Shown piece by piece: positions 1 through 11,195 of a DNA stretch of 64,000 nucleotides. The notes under the pieces are model-generated. The model did no database searches. It was not told where the DNA came from and saw only the letters and a program-made list of their open reading frames with translations. The position numbers and the translations under genes are program-made. The stretch is taken from the NCBI RefSeq assembly GCF_000499845.2, contig NC_023755.2:37646023-37710022 (forward strand). Direction: 5' to 3'. Numbering within the stretch: position 1 is the first letter of the stretch; the number at the start of each line of letters is the position of its first letter. The stretch is from Phaseolus vulgaris. Taxonomy: Eukaryota > Streptophyta > Magnoliopsida > Fabales > Fabaceae.

Positions 1-1194
1 TTTTGTGAAACATTTTCATCGTAGTTGTTATGAACAAAATAACACAGTAGTAGTTCGAAACAAAAAATAAGTAATAAAGACGTTAGGTTGATCGTTGGGA
101 TTCCTTTATTGTGTCGTGTGTTCGTAAAATAATAGATTGATTAGGTAAGGTACTTATCTTTGCCTTATTTTATGTTTCTGCTACTCTGTTCCCATTTTAT
201 ATGTTTATGATTACGCATAATTTAGCCATCAATATATCACGTTTATTTTTATATATAACTCACATATATATTATTTTCCCTTTTTTTTTGTCTCTTCCGT
301 ATAGTTTTATATATATTTATATGTGATGACAAATTTAAGATAGAAATTTTATAAGATTTTTTAAAAAAGATTTAGATTAAGGATAATTGCAGAGTGGGGA
401 GATGGTGGAGAGAAGAGACAGAGATAGGGAAGGAGAAGAATAGTGGCTGAAATTAATTTTTGGTGATTTGAGTATTTATGAGTTTTGTCGTGATCCCATA
501 ATTGGTGGTATTCGTGTAGATCACGTTTTCAACTTTATTTTGTTATTCTCTCCCCTTTCGATGGTAACGGATAGAGTTTGTATATCATACTGTCTCTCTG
601 TCTCTTTTTTAAATCAGAGGAACAGCTGAATTTATGTGTTACAGTGCTATTAAATTCTTATATTATTATTTAATTTCTTTTAGGGATAATATAAGATTCA
701 TTTCTACAATCATTAAATTTCTCACTATTATCATTTGATAGTGTATGTTAAATATTATACCATTTACACATTTGTGGGTATATTTATTTATGTCTAAAAT
801 GACATGTTAATTGACAAAATAAAATAGGTAAGACAATGGGCTTTAGGTTTACTTTTTCTTATGTTCTTCTTCTCTCAGTATAAGAACTTTTTTTTAATTG
901 ACTTTGTTTTTACATTATTTAAAAGCTTTAAGTTTTCTCAAATAAATCATTTGTTGGGAACGTGTTTTTCCTTAAATCTGGAGAAAAAAATTAGTATTTA
1001 ACGGATGTTTCAAAATTTTATTAACTACATTGATTTCAAAGCCTTCTTTTATAAAATATCAAAAATTTTAAAACTCTTTTGTAAAGTACTATGGGTTCAA
1101 AATATTTTTTTTTTTTTATGTTTCAAAGTCTTCGTAAAATACCATATCTTTCCGAATATATTATACGTTTCAAATTCTCTGTAAAATATCATAC
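1..1194. other. AT-rich intergenic sequence, no gene seen
   Basis: No open frame with recognisable protein similarity and no RNA gene was seen. The sequence is AT-rich with T-runs. Several short direct repeats of the type 'caaa(t/a)tc...gtaaaat(a)tcata' occur between about 1000 and 1195. Related text reappears just outside the right end of the transposon, near 4800-4870, so the transposon probably sits inside an older low-complexity repeat. Confidence 0.6.
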
Positions 1195-1304
1195 TACTAC
1201 AAGAAAAACATGAAATAGAAATCAATTTTAGAGATAAAAATAGTTGTTATAGTAACTAAATTAGAGACCATTTTAAAAACTAAGTAAATTAGTACCTAAT
1301 TAGC

Positions 1305-2186
1305 TGTGGAGTGGCCACAGGTGCAGAGTCAAGCATGCCAGTTTCTTGAAGGAGATCAAGAGTATACTTGCGTTGACTTACTTAAATGAAGACCAGTACT
1401 GTTGCGAGCAATTTCCAGTCCCAAAAAGTAAGTGAGATTACCTAAATTTTTTATCTTGAAGTGATGGTGAAGGGATGCAGTAATTGTATTGATTTCCTCC
1501 GTGTCATCACCAGTTAAGAGCAAGTCATCAACATAAACAAGAATAACAGTGAGTTTATCATTATTATATTTAAGAAAAAGAGAGTGATCAGCAACAGAAA
1601 TAGAGTAATTATTTGACAAAAGAAAAGTAGAAAGTTTGGCGTACCATTGGCGACCAGCTTGACGAAGGCCATACAAAGACCGTTGAAGCTTGCAAACATG
1701 CTGGGGAGAAGGAAGAGAGAGGCCAGGTGGGGGGGGGGGGGGGGTCATGTATATCTCTTCATGGAGATCACCATGAAGAAATGCATTATTGACATCAAGT
1801 TGTTTTAAAATCCAATTTTTGGTAGTGGCAATAGCAAGCAGAAGGCGGAGGGTAGTGAGTTTAGCAACAGGTGCAAAAGTGTCTAAGAAATCAAGTCCTT
1901 CAAGTTGGGTAAACCCTTTGGCAACAACTCTAGCTTTGTGGCGCTCAACAGTGCCATCAGAATGGTATTTGATTTTATATACCCATTTACAACCAATAGT
2001 TTTCTTTCCTAGAGGGAGAGGGGTAAGTTGCCAAGTATTGTTAGCAGCAAGAGCTTGAAGCTCATCTTGCATGGCAGATTGCCAAGAAGCATGTTTGGAG
2101 GCTTCGTTATATGTCCGAGGTTCAGGATGAGAATTGATAGAGGAAATAACATTTCTAAAATTGGAAGATAAGGAATTGTAAGACAA
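1305..2186 (-). pseudogene. Copia reverse transcriptase, truncated and frameshifted
   Basis: This encodes copia-type reverse transcriptase: CKWVYKIKYHSDGTVERHKAR, FAPVAKLTTLR, LDVNNAFLHG, and the catalytic YVDD in VYVDDLLLTGDD. The open frame ends at 1356. A one-base shift restores homology (QRKYTLDLLQETGM...PVATP) down to 1305, where the element stops in mid-domain. A run of 16 G on the plus strand (1729-1744) encodes extra prolines in a segment that is normally short, so it looks like replication slippage. The region 2187-2398, linking this to the integrase frame, is also copia-derived but out of frame. Confidence 0.9.
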
Positions 2187-2398
2187 GTAATTATGAATAG
2201 GATATCTACTACTTACAGTGTTGGTTGTAGTGTGGAAATCTGCAAGATAGGCAGGTTGTCGGTGAGGACGAACTGATCTTCTTGGAAATTGGGGTGAGAT
2301 GCTTCCTGGAGATGCAGGCGGTGATAATTCTGATGGAGGTGCAATGTTGGATGCAGGAGCAGAGACACTATTTGTTGGAAGATCATAGGATAATGAGG

Positions 2399-4312
2399 CT
2401 AGTGGAGGAACAGTATTGTGTGCAGGAGTAGAGGCACATGGCTCGACAGGAGGTGCAGTATCTGAAAAAAATCAAAAGCAGAATTATATGCATTAGAAAT
2501 AGGGAGAGATAAAGTGTTAGGGTCCTTAGGCAAGCCACGGTCCAATTTATATGGAAAGTGGTTTTCATGAAAGATTACATGTCCTGATATCTCTATGCTA
2601 TGAAACTTTAAATTTAAGATAATATAACCTTTTGTATTTTGCGGGAAGCCAAGAAAAATACCTTTGATAGATCTATCATCTAATTTTTTCCTATGTGCAG
2701 TAATGGTACTAGCATAACAGAGACAACCAAATACTTTTAGAAAGGAAATGTCATATGGTTTTCCAAACAACTTTTCATGAGGAGTGATGTTATCAAGTAA
2801 TGGAGTAGGAATAACATTTATTAAGAAAACAACATGATTTACAGCAAATTCCCAAAAAATAGGAGGAAGATTTGCTTGAAAAAGTAAAGCCCGGGTTACA
2901 TTTAGTATGTGTTGATGTTTACGTTCTACAATGCCATTTTGTTGTGGTGTTTCAACACAAGATTTTTGATGTATAATTCCCTTTGAAGCATAAAAATTTG
3001 ACATAGCAAACTCAACACCATTGTCAGTACGAATCGTTTTGATATTAGTTTTGAAATGATTTTGAACGAAAACAGTGAAGTTAATGATGTGCTGACGCAC
3101 TTCAGATTTGTTATGCAGCAGAATAACCCAAGTATAACGCGAGTAATCATCAACAATAGTCAAGAAATAACGAAAACCTTGCATAGAAATTATGGAACAT
3201 GGTCCCCAAATATCAAAGTGTACAAGATCAAAAATAGCAGAGTTAACAGTATTACTTAAAGTGAAAGGAAGTTTTCTCTGTTTTGCACGACTACGAGTGT
3301 CACATACATGATGAGTATCAACAGTAATAAAAGAGTATTGTTTGCTTAAGACATGTAATCTTTCATGTGAAGGGTGTCCTAGTCTATAATGCCATAGTGT
3401 TTTGTCTGTGATATTACAATTAATAAAAGGAGCAAAACAATGCGGTTTAGATTGACTAGAAGCAGGCAAGGTAGTGACAAGGTACAAGCCAGCAGTGGCT
3501 TTAACTGTACCAATCCTCTCTTGAGTGAGATTGTCTTGTATAATGCAGTGGGTTGAAGTGAAAGTTAAAGTGCATTTAAGTTGGTGTGTGAGTTTAGAAA
3601 CAGATATTAAGTTTAATTGAAAATGAGGCGCGTATAACACATCAGACAAATAAAACTGATCAGAAAAACGTACTAAACCAGAATATGTGGCATAAATAGT
3701 TTGGCCATTTGGAAGACTAATTAAGACAGGTTTAATTTTAGTATAAGTAGTAAAAACGTTCAAATTGTGACAAACATGATCAGTGGCACCAGAATCAATA
3801 ATCCAAGATTCTTTTATAGAAGATAGTGAAGAGAAAAACTTACCTGTTGAAGAATGCTCAGTATTGGGGATTTCATCCGTAGAGATGTTGCCGACTTGAT
3901 TAATTTGAGTGTGAGAGGCAGGATCCTCAAGGTTTTGCTGACGCAAAATGTTGGTAAGGAATTGGCACTGTTGTGATGTAAGTTGAATCCCCTTTACATC
4001 ATGTTCTTTAGGAAAAAGCTCAGAAGAAGTGTCAGTAGTAATCATATTATTGGCTTGGGATGTCCAATTGGTGAATTTGTAGCCAGGAGGGAACCCATGC
4101 TTTTTATAACAGGTGTCAACAGTGTGGCCAAGACGATTACAAAAAGTGCAGACTTTTCTAGTAAAAGAAAACTTTGAGGTTTTAACATTACCAGAAGGAA
4201 AACCCACTTTGTGAAAACAAACAGCCTCAGTATGACCATATTTACCACAAAAATTGCATGTAATAGTGTAACTACTATTAAGACTATGAAGACTAGGGTT
4301 TTCATTAAACAT
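2399..4312 (-). pseudogene. Copia gag zinc knuckles, protease and integrase (5' part of pol)
   Basis: A 637-codon frame. Two CCHC zinc knuckles lie near the N-terminus (CNFCGKYGHTEAVC and CTFCNRLGHTVDTC). They are followed by an aspartic protease with DSGAT, a GAG-pre-integrase block (LWHYRLGHPSHERL), and the integrase core with DxWGP, a YSRYTW segment, TDNG and the QQNGIVERKH block. The order PR-INT before RT is diagnostic of Ty1/copia. The frame is open to about 2399, then loses phase before the reverse transcriptase. The N-terminal capsid region normally preceding the knuckles is absent. It is a degraded transposon gene, not a host gene. Confidence 0.9.
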
Positions 4313-4436
4313 TGCCTAAAAGATTTTTAAAACCAATCAAGATTTTGAAAGAGAACAGAAAAAAAAAAATAACCAAGAACAGCAAAAAGGGAAATAAAAA
4401 TAAGAGAGAAGCGCAGCAGAACTCTTCATTCGAAGA

Positions 4437-4448
4437 GCTCTGATACCA
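4437..4448 (-). other. Retrotransposon primer-binding site (initiator tRNA-Met)
   Basis: The minus strand reads TGGTATCAGAGC, the standard plant copia primer-binding site complementary to the 3' end of initiator tRNA-Met. It lies directly inside the LTR, which fixes the element's orientation. Confidence 0.9.
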
Positions 4449-4569
4449 TATTAAGAAGTGGACTTTAAGCCTAACTCAACCCCATAAAACCGGCTCAATG
4501 AGGTGAGGTTTGCACCCACTTATATACAATGAAAGGCTCTAATCTCTAGTCGATGTGGGATCTCCAACA
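4449..4569 (-). repeat. 5' LTR of the copia element, short TRIM-like type
   Basis: On the minus strand it begins TGTTGGAGATCCCACATCGA at 4569 and ends just before the primer-binding site. At 121 bp it is short for a copia LTR and has the size of a TRIM LTR. The same start occurs in the remnant at 7128. The LTR ends in ...TTAATA instead of the usual CA, so its inner edge has probably mutated. Confidence 0.75.
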
Positions 4570-4797
4570 TTAGCAACCAAGGTTTTAACTACCAATTATT
4601 TAGTTTCTAAATTTGGTAACAAAAACCTTAGTTGCTGATTAAATACCAATTTAGAAACCATTTAACAATAATATAAACTAATTTAGAAACCAAAATTTTG
4701 TTAGTATTTAGAATGGTCTCTAATTTAATCATTATAGTAATTAATTATTTTTTGTCACTAAAAATTAGTTTTCATTTCATGATTTTTTTTTGTAGTG

Positions 4798-6202
4798 TAC
4801 GTTTCCAAATTTTCATAAAATATCATATGTCTTGTCATCTTCATAAAATACTATAAATTGTTAGAACCTCTCTAAAAATCCTGGGTTTCAAATTTCATCA
4901 TTCATGTGTTTTTTCAACCACAATTGTATACATCTATTGAATTTATTTATTCATATTTGATAAAATATTTTTTCAAAAAACAAAACAAATAAATGAAAAA
5001 TAAAATAAATAAATGAATGAATATAACATTCATCATTAACAAGTTATACATATATAACTAAATTTAAATTTATATCAAAATATATTAAGTATACACATTA
5101 AGATTAAAACTCAAACACAAAATATGATTTAAAAAACTTAGAATGAGGAAGCTAAAACATATCTTGTTATGAAATACTACAAATAAAAACCTAACATGTT
5201 CTTCGTAAAACACAAAATAAAACAAAATTATTTCTATTGAATGTTTTGGTATTGAGTGTGAGGGTGTCTGCCACCTAACAAATATTATTATATTATGTGA
5301 AGTTTATATTTTATGTATTATGGTGTTCAATATTTATTAGAGATATTCACTACAAGATCCTTAATTTTTTTATTTAAAATTTAATACATTAACTTGTGTA
5401 GCAATATTTCAATTTTAAAAGTGTTTTTATCACAGTAAACTTTATATTAAAAGTAGAGAATGTTGTATAAATAATAATTGTATTAAATGTTGAATTACCC
5501 AATTAAATAGTTTGGGAAGAGTAATAACTTTTTATTAGTTAATTAATATCTTATAATCTATATTTCACACATTTTACTTAATTTTAGTTTATTGCATTTT
5601 GGATTAATCTTAAGGTACATGTTTGATTGTGAAGATTTTATGTCATCACTTTCATTTCGTGTTTCTTGAAGTAATGTGAAATGTTGTCAAAATTTTGTGA
5701 AATAAAAGTAATGAGGATTAAAGTTTATATACTATTGAACTATAATAAAAGTCTTGTATGAGATAATTTACACACAACATAGATATGGATCGAAGTTACG
5801 ATTAATTCACCACGTGTAAATGAGTAAAATAATTTATACAATTTAAACATAATATCGATAATAGTCACGATAGAGTAAAGATGATATATTATTGAGTGAA
5901 TAAACATAGTGGAAGGATATTACATGTTTCAAAAAATAAAACATATTTTTTGTAATGATTAATTTTTAAGAAATTATATTTTTTTATTAATAAAAAAATT
6001 ATATAACATTAATACGACAATGAACTGTTACATTTACAATATCTTTACCAAATATATGCCAAATTGATGAATTTGTGGATTCGACAATAAATAACATATT
6101 AAAGAACATAATAGCATAATCTGTTATATTGAAATATAATATATATTGAAGATTTTATGCATGAAAATATCTCTAAGAATACACAAACTTCGTTATATTT
6201 CG

Positions 6203-6237
<35 letters not shown>

Positions 6238-7084
6238 CATTTAATAACATGAATGTGAAATATGATTACCCGTTTAATTCATTGTTATTTTCTATTAAAA
6301 CTACTATTAAATAAAAGTTGTTAGTTTATTATTATACTCTTCTGGGTAATAATTAATGTTATGACGTTTACTGAAAGAAACAGTAGTTATTTTAAAATAT
6401 TAGCATAGACTTCCTGAGCAAAATATAATATTTGTGCATGGCCAATAACTTAAACGAGTTTACATTATATTCGACCTTATCAAGCCACACTCTTGTGAAC
6501 TTCATAATCGTGTATTATATCATGCTTAATTTCTATTCATTCATAAATCTGCTTAATTTTCGTTTAAGTTCACTCATATCAACTTATAGATTGCTATGCA
6601 AAGTCATATAGACATATAGCTAAGTGATGACTTTTTTTTATATTATTATTATTATATTAATTCATATATATATTATAAGTCAAAATCATAGTTATAACTT
6701 CTAGAAAACGTTTTTTCAAAACTATAAATTTAGGGTTATAAAGGTCTATTATAATGTTGAGTATTATTAAAAAACAAAATATAAAAGAAAGTAATCGTTA
6801 GTCGTATCAACGACTATATTTATTTTATGGTTCGTCTTCATGTCACATTCATTTTATATACAAAATAATAGCTAATTTGAAACCATCAACTTGTCGATTA
6901 AACAGTACGGTCATATACCCAAAGTGATGACTTTTTTTTTTATCATATATGATAAATTATATTAATTACTTGGAATAATCTTTTTAAATGAAATTTAAAG
7001 TCACACATATTAGTAAGAAATTTTGAATTTTAACTACATCAACTAATTTATTTATTTAATCATTTGTCACCCATAATATATAGT
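4798..7084. other. AT-rich intergenic sequence
   Basis: No supported gene. It holds many A/T runs and an (AT)n microsatellite at about 6207-6233. No terminal repeats or coding similarity were recognised. Confidence 0.6.
6207..6233. repeat. (AT)n microsatellite
   Basis: About 13 uninterrupted AT units in AT-rich intergenic DNA. Confidence 0.95.
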
Positions 7085-7245
7085 CTTACGCACGAGCTTC
7101 TATCTATCACTCTCGGCGTGAGGGGTGTGTTGGAGATCCCACATCGACTAGAGATGAGAGTCAATTTATTTCAAATTTAAAGTAATATAAGTTATTCTTC
7201 ACGCTAAGAACCTACTTTGGAAGTGATGATTTGGTATCACGACAG
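7085..7245 (+). mobile_element. TRIM-like LTR retrotransposon remnant
   Basis: The LTR start TGTTGGAGATCCCACATCGA at 7128 is identical over its first bases to the copia LTR at 4569. It is preceded by a purine-rich GTGAGGGGTG that looks like a polypurine tract. It is followed, about 104 bp later, by TGGTATCAC at 7232, a decayed primer-binding site. Having a polypurine-like tract on one side and a primer-site-like sequence on the other suggests fragments of two elements in tandem or a solo LTR at an LTR-internal-LTR junction. No coding sequence is present. Confidence 0.65.
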
Positions 7246-10200
7246 ACATACAATTTCATATTCAAATTTTGTACAGCAATTTAGTGATTATTGAGATTTT
7301 TTGAAATAAAGGTTTCTCATTTTCTAATATTGGTCTTAGGTAAAAAGAACTTAGATAATATTTACGAAGTTCAATGTTCAAATCAAAAAGTGTGTTTGGT
7401 TAGAGTATTATAAAAATTCAAAGAAATTGAAATACTTAACATTTGAACTACTTGTAGTTAAAGTTATCTCGTTTTTTGAAATATTTTGTATAGATAAAAT
7501 GTTTCGAATTTTTTGTATTTAAGTTCCTTGTTAATAAAATAACCCAATTTTATACAACTAATTTTTAATACTTTATGTAATAATATATCTATTTGGGCGA
7601 GTCATATCTGTTTTTATTTTTTATTTTTTTAAGTCATTCTGTGTTTAAATGCCTTCAAATTATTTTTTAAGACTTTAGTCTGTAGTTAGCGCAATTAATT
7701 TTTTTTAATTATTCACAATCATAGACTCAATCTATACTTCATTATCATTTTTTAATTAATTTTATATAATAATAAATTTGATGATCCAATTCAATCGTAA
7801 TCACATTAATTTAATTTCACACAACCAAATTAACATAACTCTAACGTTTTTTTTCTGTTTTTTTAAGTCGTACTGTAAAAAATCTATTGAAAGAACATAG
7901 CAAATGGGCTCAGAGTTCATGAACTTTAGGCCCATTACAAGTTTAGTTGACTGGTCTGTAAATAATCGAATAAAAAAAACTATTAAACATTTTCTACTTC
8001 TATATCTCATGCATTTTTTTTCCAAGATGAATAGCATCGTATGATTATTATTAAAAAAATTCAATGTTTTCATTTAAAGCAGGTAAATATTTAATGTCTG
8101 AACATTGAGTATAAAGTTATGGTCTAAATAAACTCAGAGGAATACAGCTGAATAATAAGAATATGTAAAAAATAGTCCTAAAAGAAAGGCCATGATTTGG
8201 TTTTTCGGCCATCACCGTGAATTTTCACGGCACAGTTGAAAATGGAGAAATTGGACAGATTAGCAACACGTAAGCCAACGGTGTATGTAGAATGATAACT
8301 TGGTATGACACTAACATTTTTTTTACACTTTCATTTTTTATTTGACAACTGATTATATTATTATTTTATTTTAAAATTTTATTTATATTTATTTCTATTA
8401 CTTAAATATATTTTTTTATAATTAAATAGAAGTTAGAGAAAAAAATAAGAGTATCATAGAGTAATTTTTTTTATAGGATTAATTTATAATTTATTTATAA
8501 AGAACCATTTCATTAGAATAATAAATTTTCATCTAGTATGTTTTTAGAATTATTATGAATAAGTATAATTTATCTATGTATCGGTATATGAATTTTAGTT
8601 TAATTTTTTATATGTTTATATTTTTTTAATAATAAGTTGTTTGATACCTAACCTAAAAATTATGTTAAAAAAATTTAATTTCTCCAACTTTAAAAGGATA
8701 ATTTATTTTTACGCAAAATATTTTGTAGCAAAATATGTTAAAAATTTAAATTTCTTTTTTGAACTTTATAAAAGCAATTAAATGTTTAAATGTAGAGATT
8801 TCAAATTTCACCCAAAAAATAAAAATCTGAAAAAATATTTGATCCTATCTAATTCATATATCTTCTCTTTGTATTTCATTATTAACTCAAATTTGATTGG
8901 CGCATTGTCAGTTTAACTACTATCAAAACACAGCTAAGTTTGAAAATATGGGGGATATTGGGAGAGAGATGCTTTTTTATTTTTCAATTTTTGTTGATGC
9001 TTTTGGTTACATTAAGTTTTATAATATTATATTTTGAAAGTAACTGCAAAAATTGAATATTTGTATAAAAATAAAAGCAAAGAATGAGGAAGTGAGTTTA
9101 GTTTTGGAACAGAGCACACTCTGTTTTTAGTTAACAGGGCATCATATTGACATACCGATGGTGGAGGAGTGGGGCCTCCGAGGGAGAAGAAGACCTTTGA
9201 TTAACATTCACCTCTTGCATGCGCTTTTGCGTTGTGCCTTTGCAATAATGTGCCAAACAGGGCCTTTGCTGCACCTCTAAGCTAAGGCAACCCCATGCTT
9301 CAATTACTACTACTTTTCCACGTAGCGAGTAAGCAAAGCATACATCTTAAAAACCCCATCCCCTAATATACTTGTGTTAACATTCACTCAATAAGACACT
9401 TAAAAACTCAAGATTTTCAACAATTAATTTCAATGCATTGGTTATCCCATCCATTTTTTTTTTCTATCTGTAAATTCCCGTAAAAACGAAATCGATTGGA
9501 CTGATTCATTAAGATTATATGAACTGAAATTAATAATTCGTTCGTTTATAAAGTAGGTTGGTGAGTTGTCATTTTTTTTAAAAATGATATAATTTTTTAT
9601 TTATTTTAAAACTATTTACTTGATTGTTGTAATTGATATCATTTTTTGAATAATAAAAATATTAAAATAATAATAAAATTGAATCAAATTTTAATATTAT
9701 AATAAAAAAGATTTAATGGCTAACTTAATAAAGTAAATATCAACAATATTTTAATGATAAAATCAATTATCACCAATTTTGATTCCAGAAATATAAAAAA
9801 AAATATTTAAAAGTGTAAAGAATAAAGAAGAATGACTTTTCATGACGGACTATATACAAAACTGACGAATTCAAAAAATTGACATACCTATTTAAATAAT
9901 AATAAATTGTCAGGTCGACCAACTCTACCATCCCTTTTACTCCAAGAATATGATTATTGATTTAAAAGGATGGTTAATTATTTGTTGTATGATTCATTAT
10001 CTAGTAACTAATTACTCACATTGTAATCCACTTCATCAAGGTACTCAAGTACATGTAACTTGCTCTCACGGTCCCAAGCTACTCACTCCAGTATAACCAT
10101 CATTCTTTGAGCCACGTCAATACACTCCAAATTGCACAATAATAATATGCATGCTCGTCACAAGAAGCCATATTTATGCCCAAGCTGTTTCAGTGAATTC

Positions 10201-10690
10201 ATTTACAACCATTTTCATGCGATCAACACATGGATGGATAAAGGATTACCAACTCAATGAATTAAAGAAATGCTAATATGTTTTGTGGCAGTAGAGAGAG
10301 ATGACACAGATGTGAAGACTAGTTGTTAATTGGAATCTGAGAGTAGTTAAGAGTTGTTTCATCTGTTCCACTCTTTGAACTGGAATGTACCCTTTTAACA
10401 ATCAATCACTATATAACACCAAAGGGTCAAAGACTCATCACCTATCCTTAACAGGACAATTCACAATCTTTCAAGTGTCAAATCTGAACAAGTCCATTGA
10501 TCAACACTTGGGAAAGTTTTGGCTGATACTGGTATAATCAAATTTTAGTGGGCAGTTTGGGAATTACAAAGAGTTGAAGGTTGGGGTCTGGTGATTGCAA
10601 AGCTCATAATTATGTTTCCCATTCATTAGCCTCCTTTTCCCAACACAAAAATTCAGGTCCAAGGAACAACCACTTGCTGTCAGAACCATG
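7246..10690. other. Intergenic sequence, no gene seen
   Basis: The region is mostly AT-rich. The stretch about 9110-9330 is clearly less AT-rich and could be a gene relic or regulatory DNA, but no conserved frame is visible. The last few hundred bases before 10,690 presumably form the promoter of the gene at 10,776. Confidence 0.5.
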
Positions 10691-10694
10691 GCAC

Positions 10695-10702
10695 TATAAA
10701 AG
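10695..10702 (+). promoter_or_regulatory. TATA box of the small membrane-protein gene
   Basis: TATAAAAG lies 74 bp upstream of the chosen start codon at 10,776, in a less AT-rich stretch. It argues against the in-frame codon at 10,581, which would lie upstream of the promoter. Confidence 0.6.
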
Positions 10703-10775
10703 CCAGTTAAACCCACCCACAAATTTTCATTCTTTCCAAGTGATTTGCAGAAAGTCAAGGAGACAAAACAAAAAC

Positions 10776-11195
10776 ATGAATCCCATTGGTTTGTCTCTCC
10801 TCTCCCTAGTTTCTCTAGCCCTTGTCTCAATTGTCACAGCCCAAGAAAGAGCCCCTCATGGGCTTGTCTACGAGAATCCCGAAGCCTTTTCACCATCAGC
10901 ATATAGCTTCTTTCATCCCAATGAAAAAAAGCCCGAGACCAGAGACCCTTGTGCAGCATCAAAATGTTCACCAATGCCTTTAGCAGCACAGGTGGAAGCC
11001 ACTGAAATTCATGAAAGCAAAGCCAAAACACACGAAGAAGGTAGGAAAAAATTAGGAGCTGGTGGCATAGCTGGCATTATCTTTGGTGTTGCTTTTGTTG
11101 TGGTTTTGGCTATGGGGGTCTACCATGTGAGGGTCACTCGCCGAACCAACATGAGTAGAGCCAGAGACAATGGTGCTGTTCAACAAGATGCTTGA
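10776..11195 (+). CDS. Small secreted / type I membrane protein, plant-specific, unknown function
   Basis: A single-exon gene of 139 residues. A hydrophobic signal peptide spans about residues 1-22, with likely cleavage after VTA. The lumenal or apoplastic part follows (residues 23-92), with the segment ERAPHGLVYENPEAFSPSAY and two cysteines at 59 and 64. A transmembrane helix at about 94-116 is Gly/Val/Ala-rich, and the short tail is basic (RVTRRTNMSRAR). The predicted topology is therefore outside-in, type I. The frame is open upstream to 10,581, but the TATA box at 10,695 and the signal peptide at codon 66 of the longer frame support the start used here. The ERAPHG...FFHP segment looks like that of an uncharacterised plant family, from memory only. 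No biochemical function can be assigned. Confidence 0.8.
   Translation: MNPIGLSLLSLVSLALVSIVTAQERAPHGLVYENPEAFSPSAYSFFHPNEKKPETRDPCAASKCSPMPLAAQVEATEIHESKAKTHEEGRKKLGAGGIAGIIFGVAFVVVLAMGVYHVRVTRRTNMSRARDNGAVQQDA

Larger units (their letters stand above)
1305..4569 (-). mobile_element. Ty1/copia retrotransposon with one LTR, nested in the CACTA-like element
   Basis: Reading on the minus strand: a 121-bp LTR (4569-4449), a primer-binding site, a gag-pol remnant, then a sudden end inside reverse transcriptase at 1305. There is no RNase H and no 3' LTR. Even so, a 5-bp direct repeat TTAGC flanks the insert exactly (1300-1304 and 4570-4574), and the insert begins TG and ends CA on the plus strand. 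Only about 125 bp separate the primer site from the first zinc-knuckle residues, so the capsid part of gag is also missing. The copy has frameshifts and is not functional. Its outer limits are well supported by the duplication. Confidence 0.85.
1195..4797. mobile_element. Non-autonomous CACTA-like DNA transposon carrying a nested copia insertion
   Basis: The two ends are inverted repeats. The left end begins TACTACAAGAAAAA at 1195. The reverse complement of the right end begins CACTACAAAAAAAAA at 4797. Similarity between the arms continues inward for roughly 100 bp, including a shared 'aaattagagaccatt' block. A 3-bp direct repeat TAC flanks the ends (1192-1194 and 4798-4800); 3-bp target duplications and CACTA termini are hallmarks of the En/Spm superfamily. 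Without the nested insert (1305-4569) and one copy of its duplication the element is only about 330 bp, almost wholly palindromic and without a transposase, so it is MITE-sized. The first base of the left terminus is T rather than C. Related arms occur at 52,690-52,900 and 53,700-54,135. Confidence 0.7.

Noticed and set aside
7801..8073. 90-codon minus-strand frame
   Set aside because: Phe/Lys/Leu-rich composition expected from AT-rich DNA, with no motif or context.
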